Source: Viscum album
Taxonomy: Eukaryota; Streptophyta; Magnoliopsida; Santalales; Viscaceae
Length of the DNA stretch: 64,000 nt
Assembly: GCA_963277665.1 (NCBI GenBank)
Contig: OY728123.1
Coordinates: 627,748,915 to 627,812,914, forward strand
Reading direction: 5' to 3'
Positions 1 through 13,215 of this stretch are shown here, piece by piece. Positions within the stretch are counted from its first letter, which is position 1, and each line of letters starts with the position of its first letter. The notes under the pieces were generated by a model. It had not been told where the DNA came from. It saw only the letters and a program-made list of their open reading frames with translations, and searched no databases. The position numbers were made by a program, and so were the translations under genes.

Positions 1-1250
1 CACTATAAAATATCCTCAGCTCACACCCCCAACAGTGAATCAATAGACATAACCCCACACACTAGTTTCATGGGTAGATCCAACCTAACCATGATCTGTG
101 TATAGATAAAAGAATTTGTCTAAATATATCAAATAATTCACTATCAAATGTGTAAGCTATAATAACCATAGCTCAAACAGTATAAGTTACAACTTCACCA
201 CCTACATGTATAGACATTACTGCGTGAAGATGGAATATACCTATAGACTGAGATCAAGCCTGAGTACCCTACACTGCACTACCCTGCTTGTTGGACGGTC
301 TCACCGTAGACTTCCTTGTCTATCACCCCTTCCGGTATGACCAGGTGAGCTCTAACTACCTACCTGATATTGGGTGATCGATCCCTTGCTCGCACATGAT
401 TTCTTCCTCGGACTCCCATCCATGCCCTACTGTTGAGGGTTCCTGATGATCCTCCATATATGTCACAAGTTATCATAGGATCTTCACTCGATAGGTGGTT
501 GGGGATACTGGCCCCACATGTGCCTCGACATGCAACACTAGTAGAAGAACACCTGATCACCACCCTTAGAAGATGACCCTCTCTTCTAACTATTCTATGA
601 ACATTCTCATTGTTGGAAACATACTAAATGATGATTCCATCCCTTAGAGGTTGTACCCCAGGTCCACCTAGTTGTCACTAGAATTCCACCTCCTGATGCG
701 CCATGTAGGTTCCCTTCTGAGATAAGGTCTGGGTCCCCATCCTCTACAAATATCTTCCACTAGAATATATTCTCCTAAGACCAAATATCATTCCTAATCC
801 CATGTTGGAAGCATTTTTCCATATTATCTAGATCTCCATCCATCATCCGGAAGATTTGGCACAAGTCAGTGGAACGACTAAAATAATCCATCATCAATAC
901 AGCCCCCTAAGTAAAACTCATAAAACCTGAATCCTTGTCCTACCACAATGTCTTTTGGAAGTAATGTTCTAGAAAAATTTCCTGGAAATCATTCAATGCC
1001 ATTCCTTCAACATGTTCTTTCTGAACAATAATATCCCACCAATTCGTGGCCTTACCTCTTAACATGTAGTACACTAAAGTGACATACTTCTCAATAGATA
1101 TCTTAATATGATAAATAATAATCTCGATAGACTACATCCAAAACTCTACTACCTCCGGCCCAACCTCTATGGTAAACGTCGGAGGGTGTGGAAGTTGATA
1201 CTCCCAGGTCAGCTCGAGAAGACTTGGTACAAACCGCCCTAGGTCCCATT
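1..1250 (-). pseudogene. Ty3/gypsy gag-protease remnant, runs off the left edge
   Basis: Read on the minus strand, 1,250 down to 1 gives a broken retrotransposon polyprotein. Around 1,170-930 it shows a capsid-like stretch with the pattern Y-x-LRGKATNWWD followed by FQEIFLEHYF, which matches the plant Retrotrans_gag domain (LRGEAxxWW, then FxxxFxxxYFP). About 505-555 holds a damaged zinc knuckle (C..C....H....C pattern with one Cys lost). From about 250 to 1 the text resembles the linker and start of the aspartic protease of chromovirus-type elements. Many in-frame stops and shifts make it non-functional. Gag packages element RNA; protease cuts the polyprotein. The order fits a minus-strand element whose pol and far LTR lie outside the window. 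The lineage (Tekay/CRM-like) is a guess. Confidence 0.65.
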
Positions 1251-4200
1251 CCATAATCTTTAGAAAATGAGAAATATTATCATGGAACTACTCTTCCCTT
1301 TAATCATGAACCACTGCATCCACTTTCCCCACCACTAGGGGATCATTCTCAGCAATATCCTCATGTCTCCCAACCAAAAAATATCGTCATAGAGGCATTT
1401 TTCTACAATTAAAAACATGAGATTTAGAACAAAATAGATAAACCTTTAAAAAATAAAAATTACAGATCTTAATTAACTACCAACATATCATTTCAAAAAC
1501 CCTACCCAAATAGATATGATCATACCAAACACACTACACTCCACCATCACTACTAAGGTTATATATTACACGAGATAACTAACTCGCATGACTACAAGAC
1601 ATACCTTCAACACCGTTTAAAAACTCTTATTACTTGAAAAAATTACTCCAATAACATTTCATTTACCATACCACCCCTTATCATGTAGGACTCTTTAATT
1701 GTTTTTTATAATTTTTCTCCCCCTTTTCCCATTTTTATCATCTCATTAAACATAATTTTCATTATTTTCAAGAAAATGAAATCTATTCTACCCTTTATGT
1801 CCCACATACCCATACCACATATGTGTTCTTACTATAATTCTTTCAACATAGATACTTAGGATCCTAGAATGATGCATTAATGCACTACCTCATTCCATGA
1901 AAACCATGAGAACAATATCATAAAACTATCACATCACACCACATCTATGTCAGCCAGTTCTTAAATATAATCAAATTTAACAATAGACAAAATAAAACAA
2001 TTCCCCATGGGTGACTGGGGTTTCCCTCGTACTTGGGTTAGCTACTCCCATGCATGAGCTCATAATCAGTGCCTAACACCTTTCTATCATCCTGTTTACC
2101 ATTCCTAAATAGTATACCATAAAATGACCTCAAATGATACCACATTATAATTTCCCATATCCTGGTGCAACTAAACTGGTTTCACAATACTAATTGTCAC
2201 ATGAACTCATGGGTGTCTCCCTATATACTAGAGGTTTTTTCCTAGTAGTGAGAGTCTTTAAGATACATGGAGAGACTATATCGTGTTGGTTTGAGTAAGA
2301 CAAAGTAGTAAACCAATATAATAGAATTGATAACATGACTTCATCAATGAACAATCATAAATAATTGTATCCCATCTGGGTATAAACCACAACCAATAGT
2401 AAATATACCAAATCATGCTCCAATTCCATGGGAACAAAACCCAATATGAAGAAAAATAGTTGAAATCCCAAAACGGTCTTGACTCAATGTCTAGATCCTC
2501 ATCCATGTGTGTCCCATGTTCAACTAAACTCTTTATCATATGCCTCATGCCCTTATCCGGACCTAAAAGCATGAAATCAACTTGGGTATCCAACGACAGC
2601 CTTAGTAGGGTGTTAGTAAAACTCAGTAGGCCACTACTAATGATGTCTACAAATATCTTGTACAATACACCATTCATTAATGTATAAATAAAATACTAGA
2701 AAATTGAAGACAATTCGAGGGCCCCTATTCAACAATCTCAAATATACTATTACTATCCTAGGTTCCAATTCATTAGGTCTCATTTGTTAATAGAAAATCA
2801 TCAATCACATAAGGTTCATGGAATTCATCATTTTGTATAAGGAAATTTGTAATTGAATAATTCAATTGGGATACCATATAATAACATAACAATATCCTGA
2901 CCTCAGAGCCTTAATCTGGGTGGAATGAAATAGTTAAGGGAAAATAGCTATGTTCCCAACCCTAAACCATGCATTGTGGGTGGAGTTAGAGCATTAGTCC
3001 CAATCGACCCTTGGGAGGAGCCTCAATCCTTCATCCCACACCTCAAGAAATATTCACACACTTATCCATCCATTAACCACAACAAACCATAACACTACGA
3101 AACACAACCAATACAAACAATAATGATAATCTATAATACTCAACATGGAAAATCATATTGTGTCATTACTCATTAACACAATTTCCATTTACATAAAAAA
3201 TCCCATTTATCCCAAATCACTATATCAAGCCTATCCCACTAATCATATTTAGTAATTCCCTTATTTAAAAATACTATAGATATTCATAAATCCCATAATG
3301 AAATTCTCTTCAAAATATTTTCCCATTTACCACACCATTATCAATTTAGAGTAATCACCATTTCACATGCACTCACTCGCTTAGGAATATCAAACATATT
3401 TATTATCTTATTACCTCAACCACAATAAACCAATACATCATTTTGACTTCCATTAAGAAGGTCAACATACTCAATAAGGGTGCTACATGATCACACCACA
3501 ACCTATAAAATAGTTATATAATTCTATGTTTGGAAAGTATCATTGCACCCCATGGGTGGCATTAAATAGGTAAAATCATCCTCCATGCATCCCTTTGGGA
3601 CCATGAGAGTTCCTACATATTTTATAGACTCCCAAATTGTGAAACCATACCAAATGATTCAAATGAAAAACTTGAGGCGAAAAAGGACATGAACGTACAT
3701 GTAAAAATATATATTGAAACATTGGGAAATAGCATGTAGACCACTTACCTAAAATCCATTATAGAGAACATTCCCAAAACTGGCCTTAGATCTAGATTCA
3801 ACATCCTCTTAAATAATTAACAAATATTTCCCCAGGAAGTTTTTTTAGTCAATGAGATGGAGAGGAGAGAAAGATACAAAACCTAATAAAGAAGAGTAAG
3901 TAGAGAGTATATTAGACTGACATAGAGCTTTGATCTGCAACCGTTGGTGCTCCAAAAAACCAAGAGATAAATTATATTCATACAAGGATTCTCTTTGGAG
4001 ATCTTGTTCATCACTAGGGATTATGGGAGGAGAAAGGAGATAAATCTTGAGTAAGATTTTAGAATCCCAGATCGGAAATTTTTTAAATTTCAATACAATA
4101 CTCTACTTCATGGTTTACCTGCATGGTTTTCCAAACCATGAACAAATATGTGTGAGACACTATTCCATAATCACCACTTTGCTTGGTTTTCTGGGAATAT

Positions 4201-4949
4201 AGCACAATTTTTTTAATCATTCAATAACCATGTCAAATCTTTTTTCCATGGCTATGTGGTTACCTGGGATTCTCCAGATGGTTTTCCCAAATTGTGTGCA
4301 AACTGTGAAACGTGCCAATAAAACTCTTTTTCCTCCTCTTTCGTGCCATGAACCCCCAGAACACCCATGAGACTTCTAAAAAACATGTGGAAACAATTAT
4401 CTAACCCAAATAAGGTATATAAACTTAAAAATAAACAGAAATACCATATATTAATTTCATGATCTTATAAACCATCCCATAGACAATGCCCTTATACATT
4501 ATCTTTTTTCCTACAAACACTCTTTAATTGGAATTATTGAGCCAAAACGACTTAAAATATTGAGGTCCTTCGGGTGAAAATAACATTATAATATCATTGT
4601 TTATAAATATATAAATAAAAACAATATGGATCACCGTTGGTTTCAGAAGAAATAGTTTGTCCTGGTTTCCCCCTTGTCCTAAAAATTTACAGTGGATCCC
4701 AATTTCTTGCACTGGTCATGGACTCAGTTTTTAGTTATCTTTTTACGATGATTTTACCTCCTGTATAAATAAAAGGAGCTTTGGAATGATCTTTAGGATT
4801 TTTTAGGATTTTATTTCTAAATTGGGGATAATTATTAATTTTAATACCATTTTGATACCTTAATAGAAAACTACTATCAATTTCAGTAGAGCATAAGCTC
4901 TGGAATTTTTATCATTTATTAATAAATGAAATCAATATAAAGTCCCTAT
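1251..4949. other. AT-rich DNA, no recognised gene
   Basis: No coding region is recognised. Short open frames exist (for example minus 2,276-2,677 and 3,845-4,093), but none resembles a known protein. Part may be the leader and LTR of the minus-strand gypsy element whose gag lies at 1-1,250. I could not find a second LTR to delimit it. Confidence 0.5.
2131..2142 (-). other. Candidate primer binding site (initiator tRNA-Met type) of the left-edge gypsy element
   Basis: The minus strand reads TGGTATCATTTG. The first eight bases equal the usual plant TGGTATCA site complementary to initiator tRNA-Met; the rest has diverged. It lies about 0.9 kb upstream of the gag remnant, a plausible leader length, so an old LTR could lie above it. 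An 8-base match can arise by chance. Confidence 0.3.
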
Positions 4950-4979
4950 AAAAGGTTATGACTTTAATTGGAGTTGGTA

Positions 4980-5130
4980 TACATTTAATGGAAGGAATTC
5001 CAGAATGATTTACATATGGTTTATCCAGATGTAGGTAGAATTCCTATTATTTTCAATTCTAGGACACACTATCCCAAAGCACAATTCTGATCACAATCCT
5101 ATTTTAATGGACCATTTTTTCTCAAATTAC
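4980..5130 (+). pseudogene. LINE endonuclease C-terminal remnant
   Basis: A short frame reads LGHTIPKHNSDHNPIL. This matches the end of LINE apurinic-type endonucleases, where the SDH triplet (codons at 5,086-5,094) carries the catalytic Asp-His. In an active LINE this domain nicks the target DNA. Only the C-terminal part is recognisable; upstream codons are broken by stops. It is placed correctly just before the linker and reverse transcriptase. Confidence 0.5.
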
Positions 5131-5711
5131 CAAGTCTTCCCTCTCACTATTCATAAAAAATGGATGGATTTTGTCTCATGTTGGAAGGTAGGTTATTATA
5201 GAGGCCTGAAGTACTAATATTTGTTGCATCCAAAAATATGTTATTTCTAAAAGGTGGAAAAGGATGAGACACAGTTAAGGTAATAGGGTATGAAGTCACT
5301 CTCTAATCCTAATTTTGAAATTGAAGTTTTATAGGAAAATCATTCTTGCTTCCAATAAATAAATCATCGCTTAAACTAACACTCTATAGAAGAAATTCAA
5401 GCTTCCTCAAAGCTTGGTAATCATTTTTCTATTAGGGAATGATTGGATAGGAGTAGCATAAATATTAATTGGCTAGTTGTTGTAGATTGGAACTCTAAAT
5501 TTTTTAAAAGGATGCATAGAGAAAAAAAGTCATTGTAGCTATAATGGACAAAAAAATTGTTGGATTCCTCTACACCTCATAGTCAAGTATCACTTGTGTT
5601 GTAGTGAATTACTTCATTGATGTCAGTTGTAGTGATCGTATGGAAATCATCCAATAGTTAATTAATAACATATCCACATTCAATAATGATTAATAAAATG
5701 AGGCACTTTCC

Positions 5712-6900
5712 ATGAATCTTTTGGTGCAGGAAATTATGAAATCACTTTTCTCTTTGAAAATTGAATGTGTGGCTGGCCTGGATGGTTTCACTAACAAATT
5801 ATTCATTTTTAATGACGGAATTTTGAAGGAATATATAATTACCACAGTTCAATATTTTTCCCCCATTCCTATATTCCTCCTGGGGTTAACTTGAACATTA
5901 TTTCATTGATCACAAATAAAAATAATTATGATGACATTAAATATATTAGTGTAATGGCTATTGGAAACTCTATACATAAAATAATTAGTAAGATTATGAT
6001 GAAATGAATGGAAAATTTCATTAACGAACATATTTCATCAAGTCAGTTTAGTTCTGTACCTAGAAGGTGAATTCATAATTCCCTTTTCACATCCTTAGAA
6101 TGTATTAATCTAATGAAGAGGGTGTCCAAAAAAGTAAAATTTTCTCTTAAAATTGACATATCAATGGATTTAGATACTATATAGTGGAGCTTCCTTTATA
6201 ATGTGATCAAAATGTTTGGATTCTCAAATTGGGTCATCAGGCTTGTAACCTATATTCATAGTTATACAAGACTATCCATATTAATTAATGGATCCCACAT
6301 GGGTTATATTTTTTGCATGAGAGGATTTTTACAAAGATATCCTCTATCAGGGATTATATTTTCTATTATTGAGTAATACCCGAGTATATTCCTTCATGAG
6401 TTGTCATAGATTTGTATCTATATGTAGATTAAATATGGAAGGGACCTATTTATATATTCTCAATTATCATATGCTGAAGAAATCCTTCTCTTTTGGAAAG
6501 CTTCAAATATGACCACCTCTGCAATCAAAGATTTATGTCTACAATATCATGATGTTTTTTTCAGTCCATGAGATGGAATAAATCATTTATGGTGTATGGG
6601 GATATATTATCCAATGAAATGCGAAATAGAATCATCAGATAATTTGGTTATAAGAAGGGTTCTATACCCATTTTCATACATGAAGTCCCCTAATTATGTG
6701 GAATGGTCTGAAGGAAAATATCTATAAGATATATTCTCTAATTTTTTAAATCAGTTGGAATGATATATGGTAAAGGAAATGTATCATGTTAGAAGGGTGT
6801 CTCTCATTAATTAGGGGATTACATCATTGCTTTTGTATTACTTCTCCCACTACAGGTGTCCATGTGGCCTTTAAAATGAAATTCAATCCATGATGAGAAA
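5712..6900 (+). pseudogene. LINE reverse transcriptase remnant
   Basis: The first frame (5,712-5,894) has AGLDGFTNKLF, the counterpart of the LINE SPGPDGF motif. Shifted frames continue with SQFGSVPRRRIHNSL (SQ.AFV.GR.I.DN), then IDISMDLDTI near 6,150 (the LDxxKAYD box, changed), then a RGFLQRYPLSGIIF-like stretch near 6,325-6,365 (RGLRQGDPLSP). The catalytic box appears as YAEE at 6,470-6,481 in place of FADD/YADD, so both metal-binding aspartates are lost. The sequence after it (AIKDLCLQYHD) fits the region downstream of the catalytic box. Active copies reverse-transcribe their RNA at the nicked target. This copy is dead: catalytic substitutions plus several stops and frameshifts. Confidence 0.75.
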
Positions 6901-7842
6901 TTTTTTTTACATAGGTTCTGAGAATGAAATAAATTTTATTGTAGATTCTTGTAAGGATTACATCAATCCAATTTATTAGGGGGAATTTGTACTATGGATG
7001 TTAAAATCTTCAATGGTGGACTTATTAACAAGTTCAATTGGAATATTCTTACCTTAATGGATTATTCTATGGATATCTTATCATCCAGGTTCACCATGAA
7101 TCTTATCAATGGGTATACTAACTAACTCTTCTTATATGTGTGTCCCTCAATCGTGAACACTATTAATGATATTATGTAGAATTCTAAATTGTTAGTAAGT
7201 ATGAAGTCCATCCTTATTTAGTGAAACTTCTGTTTGATGGGAAACCCTCTTAGCACTGGCCATATACCTTCCAGTATGGATGCTATGATAGTTTTAGTGA
7301 TTTTCCATCATAATGGACATCTCATTGATATTATCACCTCTCAAGCTATCCTATAATAATAATGTTACTTATTCAAGGATCAGGACACATTCATTTGGAT
7401 GTAAACCAGGTATGGGAGTTACAAAATGAACGTCCACTACAAACCTCATTTTTATGGATATTCTCAAATGCCTACCTAGATTCTTCGGCTAATGGATAAT
7501 TTTATTACTCCGTTGAGGTTTCTTATCTTGTGGAAATAAATGATGAATCACTTACGTAACTATGATTGGATTATGAATGCTATAAAATACATCATTTCGC
7601 CTTTCCACCTTTATATCAAAGCTTATAAATATATGTAGTCTGTTTTCATACAATTCACATTTTCACAACACATTTGGAGTTACCTTGGATTGATTTTTAA
7701 TTATGATTTATGCTATTATTGGAGCATTGATCATTTCCAGATTCATTTCTATAGATGTGGAGAATGTGAGAATCTCCAAAAAAACTTCTTGGGAGCCTCT
7801 AACATAGTCTGTCACACATTTTAGAAGGCACGAAATGCTGCA

Positions 7843-8500
7843 ATGGTTGATGACAACCGTTCATCCTTGTGTGCATGGATTCTACAAGTGCACAGGGAGG
7901 ATCATGCTACTAAAGCTATTCAGGTAGGAACTATGTTGAATTACAAGGATTCTATTAACTCCCTACACATGCTAGGAATTTCAAGGAGGCCAAAAAATAC
8001 CCTAATGGTCAGGAGCATTCATTGGATTCCACTTGACCTAAATTTTTTTAAAATCAATGACAAAAGAGAAGCTCTTGGAATTCCAGTATTGGTAGGATTT
8101 GGTTATGTGTATCACACGTATAACAGATTTGTAAAAGGAAGCCTCCACTATTTTATTAGTCAAGTTATTGCTTACAAAACTAAGATATGGGAAATTATCT
8201 ATGATGCCAATAATGTTTCCTACCATAAATGGACAGTTTTGTGTATAGAATCTGACACTGAGTAGGCTACTAATTCCCTGAAGTTGTAAACAAGGGATAT
8301 ACCATGGAGTATTCTACCTCATTGGATTCGGTTTCTCAATCAGAAAACTCACCTAAAACATAATGTAACATATTTCTATAGCGGCCCAGTCATGATGCTA
8401 ATTCCTTGTCAAAGGGAGAAACAACTGATATGAGAACTATGTGGTCATTCAAGATACAATATCACTCTGCACTGTTGGTGGATGATGATATGAGGGTAGT
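7843..8500 (+). pseudogene. LINE RNase H domain remnant
   Basis: The open frame 7,843-8,265 (140 codons) is the longest intact piece of the LINE. It contains GISRRPKNT, then IHWIPLDLNFFKIN near codons 60-75, the counterpart of the WxPPPxGWIKVNTDG start of plant LINE RNase H domains, then a VGFGYVY stretch, RFVKGS and a C-terminal CIESDTE (LWIESDS). After the stop, another frame continues to about 8,500 with a VTYFYSG-like segment and a CDANSLSKG-like segment, the usual end of this domain (REGNxxADxLA). The first catalytic Asp (NTDG) is lost here. The region 6,980-7,830 before it holds broken linker text such as VKIFNGGLINKFNWNIL. The gene is inactive. Confidence 0.7.
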
Positions 8501-8639
8501 GGTTCACTCTCAAAATTTTAAAAAATTATTTTAATTCCTTCTTTGTACTTGTATTTTTAATGAAATTTATAGTGCCAACATGTTTGGACCCTGGAATATC
8601 TAAATTTTACCATCATTCTATAATTGTTTTAAATAATAA

Positions 8640-10330
8640 TGAATAAATAAAAAAGATAATTATTTCATGAATTTTGTTCTATATATTATTTAATAGTGAC
8701 CTATTTTAATATATTTAACTAGTATAATTCATTTTTGGTATATGAGTTCAATATTTTGAAAAAAACCAAAGTGAATATCTTAAAATATGAAATATAAATA
8801 AAATAATGATATATTAATTAATTGGAATAATAAAAAAAGTTTCTTAATCAACAAAATAATTAACATAAATTTATTTTTCAGGACAATAAGGAATGTACGT
8901 GAAGATTTAGACTAAAATTAAAAGAAAAATTACATTAAAATAAATTATTTAATTATTTTGAATATATTATTTATTAATTTTTTCATTCCATGTCCATATT
9001 AATAAAAAAATTGTATATATATGGAAAAAATTAATTAATAATGAAATTAATTTCTCTTTTAAATTTCATTCAATTATGTTCACATGGATATTTTTTTGTA
9101 TTTTATAATGGATGTTTTAACAAAAATACTGAATAAATTTTCTATTGTAATATATATGGTGTTAATTTTTTTCCCATTTATGAAATTTCTATATGATGTT
9201 TGGTTTCCATTAAACGATTTCATATTTTTTTAAAGAAAACACCAATATACATTTATTTTTTTAGTTCCAAAAATGGTCTTAAATGGAATAAATATTTTGA
9301 AATCTAGAAATGTTTTTCATGTGGGTGCACTGAAAACATTTATATAAGATTTAATTTTTAATGATTATGTAATGGTTTGTTGGTATTTTTTATTTGATTA
9401 TTACTTCTATTATTATCCATGTACTGATGGTTCCATTATAATTCAAGGAGTGTAAGTTTGGCATACTTCTCTAATGAATTTCAGATTTACATGATTGATT
9501 GTAGTAGTGATTGTATGTCTCATATATAAATGATGTACTAAGTTACCGATAATATTAATTTATGAATTATATGTTTTTTGGAAATATAATGATTTGAAAA
9601 TATATGTTAATGACTTTATCTTTAATGAAATGTACATTTTGATTGTTAATGGTGAAAATAATTAAATTTATACGTACTTTAATGATTTTTAAATGATGAA
9701 TAAGAAATATTTTTGAATTTCATTAATCCATTTAAATTTATTTTGAAATTAGACATGAATATATTCCAGAATAAAAATTTACTTATTGGGTAATTAATGT
9801 TTATTTTGAGTAAATATTTATTTGAGAAATGATTATTTTTATAAAAATTCATAGACAAATTGGATTATTTAATTCCATTCATATGTCACTCTCTAATAAA
9901 ATTTCTACGTCCCAATTCTTTAGTATTTTTTTCATATATTTATAAGGATAAGTACATAAAATAATTATGTCAAGATAAAAATTGTGAAAATATTTCAGGA
10001 AAATAAAACATTATATATCAAATAGGTTTCTATGCTTAGAAAAAAATGATAAATAGTTAATGTTCCCCCCTTATGATGTAATATTTATGTATATGAGGGT
10101 GATGATGAAATTATCTAAAACTATATATATAAAATATCCACAAAACCAAATAAAGTAAATTAATAACAAAAAACTCAAGATTTTGTAATTGTTAAGTAGT
10201 ATTTATTACAGTTGGTTTAGATGGACATTTAAATAACTATAGTAATTACTATGCCATTTGATGAAAATATGATTTTCATATATAACCACAATGGTTACCA
10301 TGATATGCAGAATTATAGTTATAGAATATT
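8640..10330 (+). repeat. AT-rich dispersed repeat, copy A
   Basis: This stretch resembles 62,360-63,960 in the same orientation. Matching landmarks in the same order include GTGACC followed by a T-rich run (8,697 and 62,440), a run of AATAATAAAA with GTTCTTA-like text (8,826-8,850 and 62,573-62,597), CTAGAAATGTTTTT (9,303 and 63,055), and GATGTAATATTT (10,073 and 63,817). The copies are highly diverged and show no coding capacity. The element type is unknown; an old LTR or a non-autonomous element are both possible. Confidence 0.4.
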
Positions 10331-13210
10331 ACATGGTTAATGGTGTCATATATATTTAATACCTGCAAGTTGGTTTATTATGTTATTATTGATATAATCG
10401 AACTATTATTTTGTTTTTATAAATTGGATGTAAGGAGTTGAAATAAATTTAACAATTAATGTGAAGTAAAATGTGGTTTATTTTTGAATGAGAAAATCCA
10501 CATAATAGGTTCGGTAGTGAAAAATCATGTTATTATTTTTAACAAGATATCATGAGTTATGAATAATAACTTAAAACAAGGAGAGTTTCCTATTATACCA
10601 ATAAGTATATAAATGTAAACCCTATATTTTTAGGTTAAAAAGAACACAAATGTAAAAATATTGAACATCCTTTGAGTCATGGATGTTGGAATAAGCACTC
10701 AGCTTATTTTTGTAATAGAATTATAAGATGTTTTTCTAGTAACAAAGGGTATAAAGAAAAACAATTCCCATGGATAATGGATGAGTTTTCAAAACACCAA
10801 AAAAAGGATTAACATTATTGTAAATGAACCGATTGAAATATTTAAATGTGGTGAGTATGGGATATATTGAAATTGATTTTCTGTTAGATAACTGAAGATT
10901 TGGATTTACAAGACCATAAATAAAATGGTTTTATAATTCTTTATCCCATTACATATGAAGACAAGAAACCCATGATTGAAATATAAAAGGTATGAATTAA
11001 AAATTTACCTATATTTTTATACTAATGAGTCCTAAGGAATAATTATTATTATTTATTATATGAAGGATGCATTATGGGATACGATATAAAATATTTTTTA
11101 ATGGATTATGAAAAATGTTAAATTATTGAGGTTTCTACCTATAGGTATTCAAGAACTATGATATATAGAAGACATTAATATTAAATTAATTATTACTATT
11201 TTTATGTTATATGTGATATGGGTAACATGAAGACTTTTATTGCCAATTAATAACTATGTGTTGTATATTTTTCAATTTTGATTACCATAATGAATGGTTT
11301 TTTGAGGAATATGTCATTTTCATTTTGTGTAAAGATGTTTGAACGTATTGATAAAATTTAGGGTTTATATGTTATTTGATATTGAGGAAATTATTTATTA
11401 TTTCATTTTTAGAATATATCATTGAAATGTGATTCTGTTATTAATATATAATTATTATTTCAGAAGGATTTCACTATATGAGGGATCTTATATTATTAAA
11501 GTGAATAAAATATTAGTGGATTTTATTTTATAAATAATGGTTGAATTGTATTTTGGAAGCATATATACTTTTTAATATGAATTTAGGGAGGTATAGGTTA
11601 TTTGAATAAATGACTATATTCTTATGTATTTTTCATTATTTGGGAATTAGAACTTTTGCGTGTATGAAATTATGAGGGGATAATCTAAATTGGAGTAAAA
11701 TTTAATTTAATAATGGAAGACTACATGATAAAATCCTTCTAATTTTTCCTTTGAAAAAAAATATTGAATATTTATAATGTTTTTAAAGATAGTTTTTTAT
11801 CAAATTATCTATGTTTTTCATTGGGTGATAATTTTGAGGAATTAGAGATTAATATTGTATAACATCATATAAAGGAGTATTCATTTTGGGAATTATCTTA
11901 CCTTTCCCTAACCATTTTTGTGAATATCTATTGATAAGAGTAATAACATGTTATAATTTTTAGGAATACATTTACCCATTAGAAGTATATTTTACTGCAT
12001 TAAGCAAGAAAAATTCATCTTGATTTCACATCTTTTGGAGAAAATGATGTGATTATGGATGGAATAAATTGTAGTTGGAATTAATTAATGGATAATTAAC
12101 TTTATCATGATCAATTTTCTTCGTCACTCACCATTAATATTTGGACGTTATGTTTTTCAACCCTGTCCTTATTTTCACATCTCATCGATGTTCTCCTATT
12201 CAAGAACCTATATATGTATTATTCCAGATTAACATAATATTTCACTTTCAATATTTTTCATAGGATGTTTTATTATCCCCATTTATGTCATTGGATTTTA
12301 AAAAATGTTTTTTAAATTTTATAACCTTGATTATCAATAACATGTTAAAAATGTGAGGATGTAATTTATTAAATATTAGATAATGTAATATCCTAATATT
12401 TGAGAATATGAAAATGTTTGATGGTGTATACAACTTTTAATAATAAACATAAAAGAGCAACAAGTTTTTATTTTCTAAATGATATATTTATAACCATTCT
12501 ATTAAATTCATGGTTATTAATTGTATTGAAAAAATTATGATATATATATATATAAGGTTCATTCGAAGTAAAAAATATTTTATTATTTATCAATAAATTA
12601 TTAATAAATTATCAGTCAATATTTAGAAATGTCACATTAATAATTAAAAATACATTTTATAATAAATTAGTTTCTTTTTATTTTTGTGATTGAATATTTC
12701 AATTTGTTTCTAGAATATTTTGGAAAGGAATATAATAAAATGAGTTTCATTTTTTAAATTATCACATCAAATGTACCTATGTTATAATTTTTATATTTAT
12801 CTGAGTAGACACATTTCTTATTGAGTTGTGTTCGTACGGATTTTAGAAATATTGTTCTTTAATTTCATTGAATGTTTCAACTATTCTATGATTTTTTTAC
12901 ACCTAATATGTGAATTATTTAATTTGAAACATTTCAATTTGAATTACCATTATACCTAATTATTTTTTTTATTTTTGGAATTTTTTTCATAAAAATATTT
13001 GTTGTGGTGTTTTTATTTTTAGCATTATATTTATTTCTTCGACATATATAAATTGTTTCATGAAAAATCGATTCGTTATTTTTAATCAAGTGTTAAATTT
13101 TTTAAATAGGTCCCAATTTTTTATATTAATAGTAACTAAAAAATTAATGTTCACCTTGGTAAGGTTAAATATGAAAATTAAGGATAAAAATAATATTAAA
13201 AGGACATAAA
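10331..13210. other. AT-rich intergenic DNA, no gene seen
   Basis: Very AT-rich sequence with no recognisable coding region. A short (TA)n tract is at 12,540-12,554. Short open frames look like chance. Confidence 0.6.
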
Positions 13211-13215
13211 CATTA
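13211..13215. repeat. Target-site duplication, left copy (CATTA)
   Basis: CATTA directly precedes the TG that starts the left LTR. The same five bases directly follow the CA that ends the right LTR (24,123-24,127). Five bp is the standard duplication of Ty3/gypsy integrases. Confidence 0.85.

Larger units (their letters stand above)
4950..8570 (+). mobile_element. Degenerate plant LINE (non-LTR retrotransposon)
   Basis: Pieces of one LINE ORF2 follow each other in the correct order on the plus strand: endonuclease C-terminus near 5,080, linker with a WNSKFFKRMH-like motif near 5,490 (LINE consensus GDRNTKFFH), reverse transcriptase 5,710-6,900, the post-RT linker from about 6,980, and RNase H 7,843-8,500. 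Stops and frameshifts occur about every 60-200 bp, so it is an old dead copy. The 5' end is not defined. The 3' end is set where RNase H similarity ends, before plain AT-rich sequence; no clear poly(A) tail or target-site duplication was found. Confidence 0.75.

Noticed and set aside
2276..2677. 133-codon minus-strand open frame
   Set aside because: Longest frame of the left AT-rich part, but residue content is AT-driven (many W, Y, I, F) and no family motif is seen.
3845..4093. 82-codon minus-strand open frame
   Set aside because: No recognisable domain; flanks are AT-rich and non-coding.
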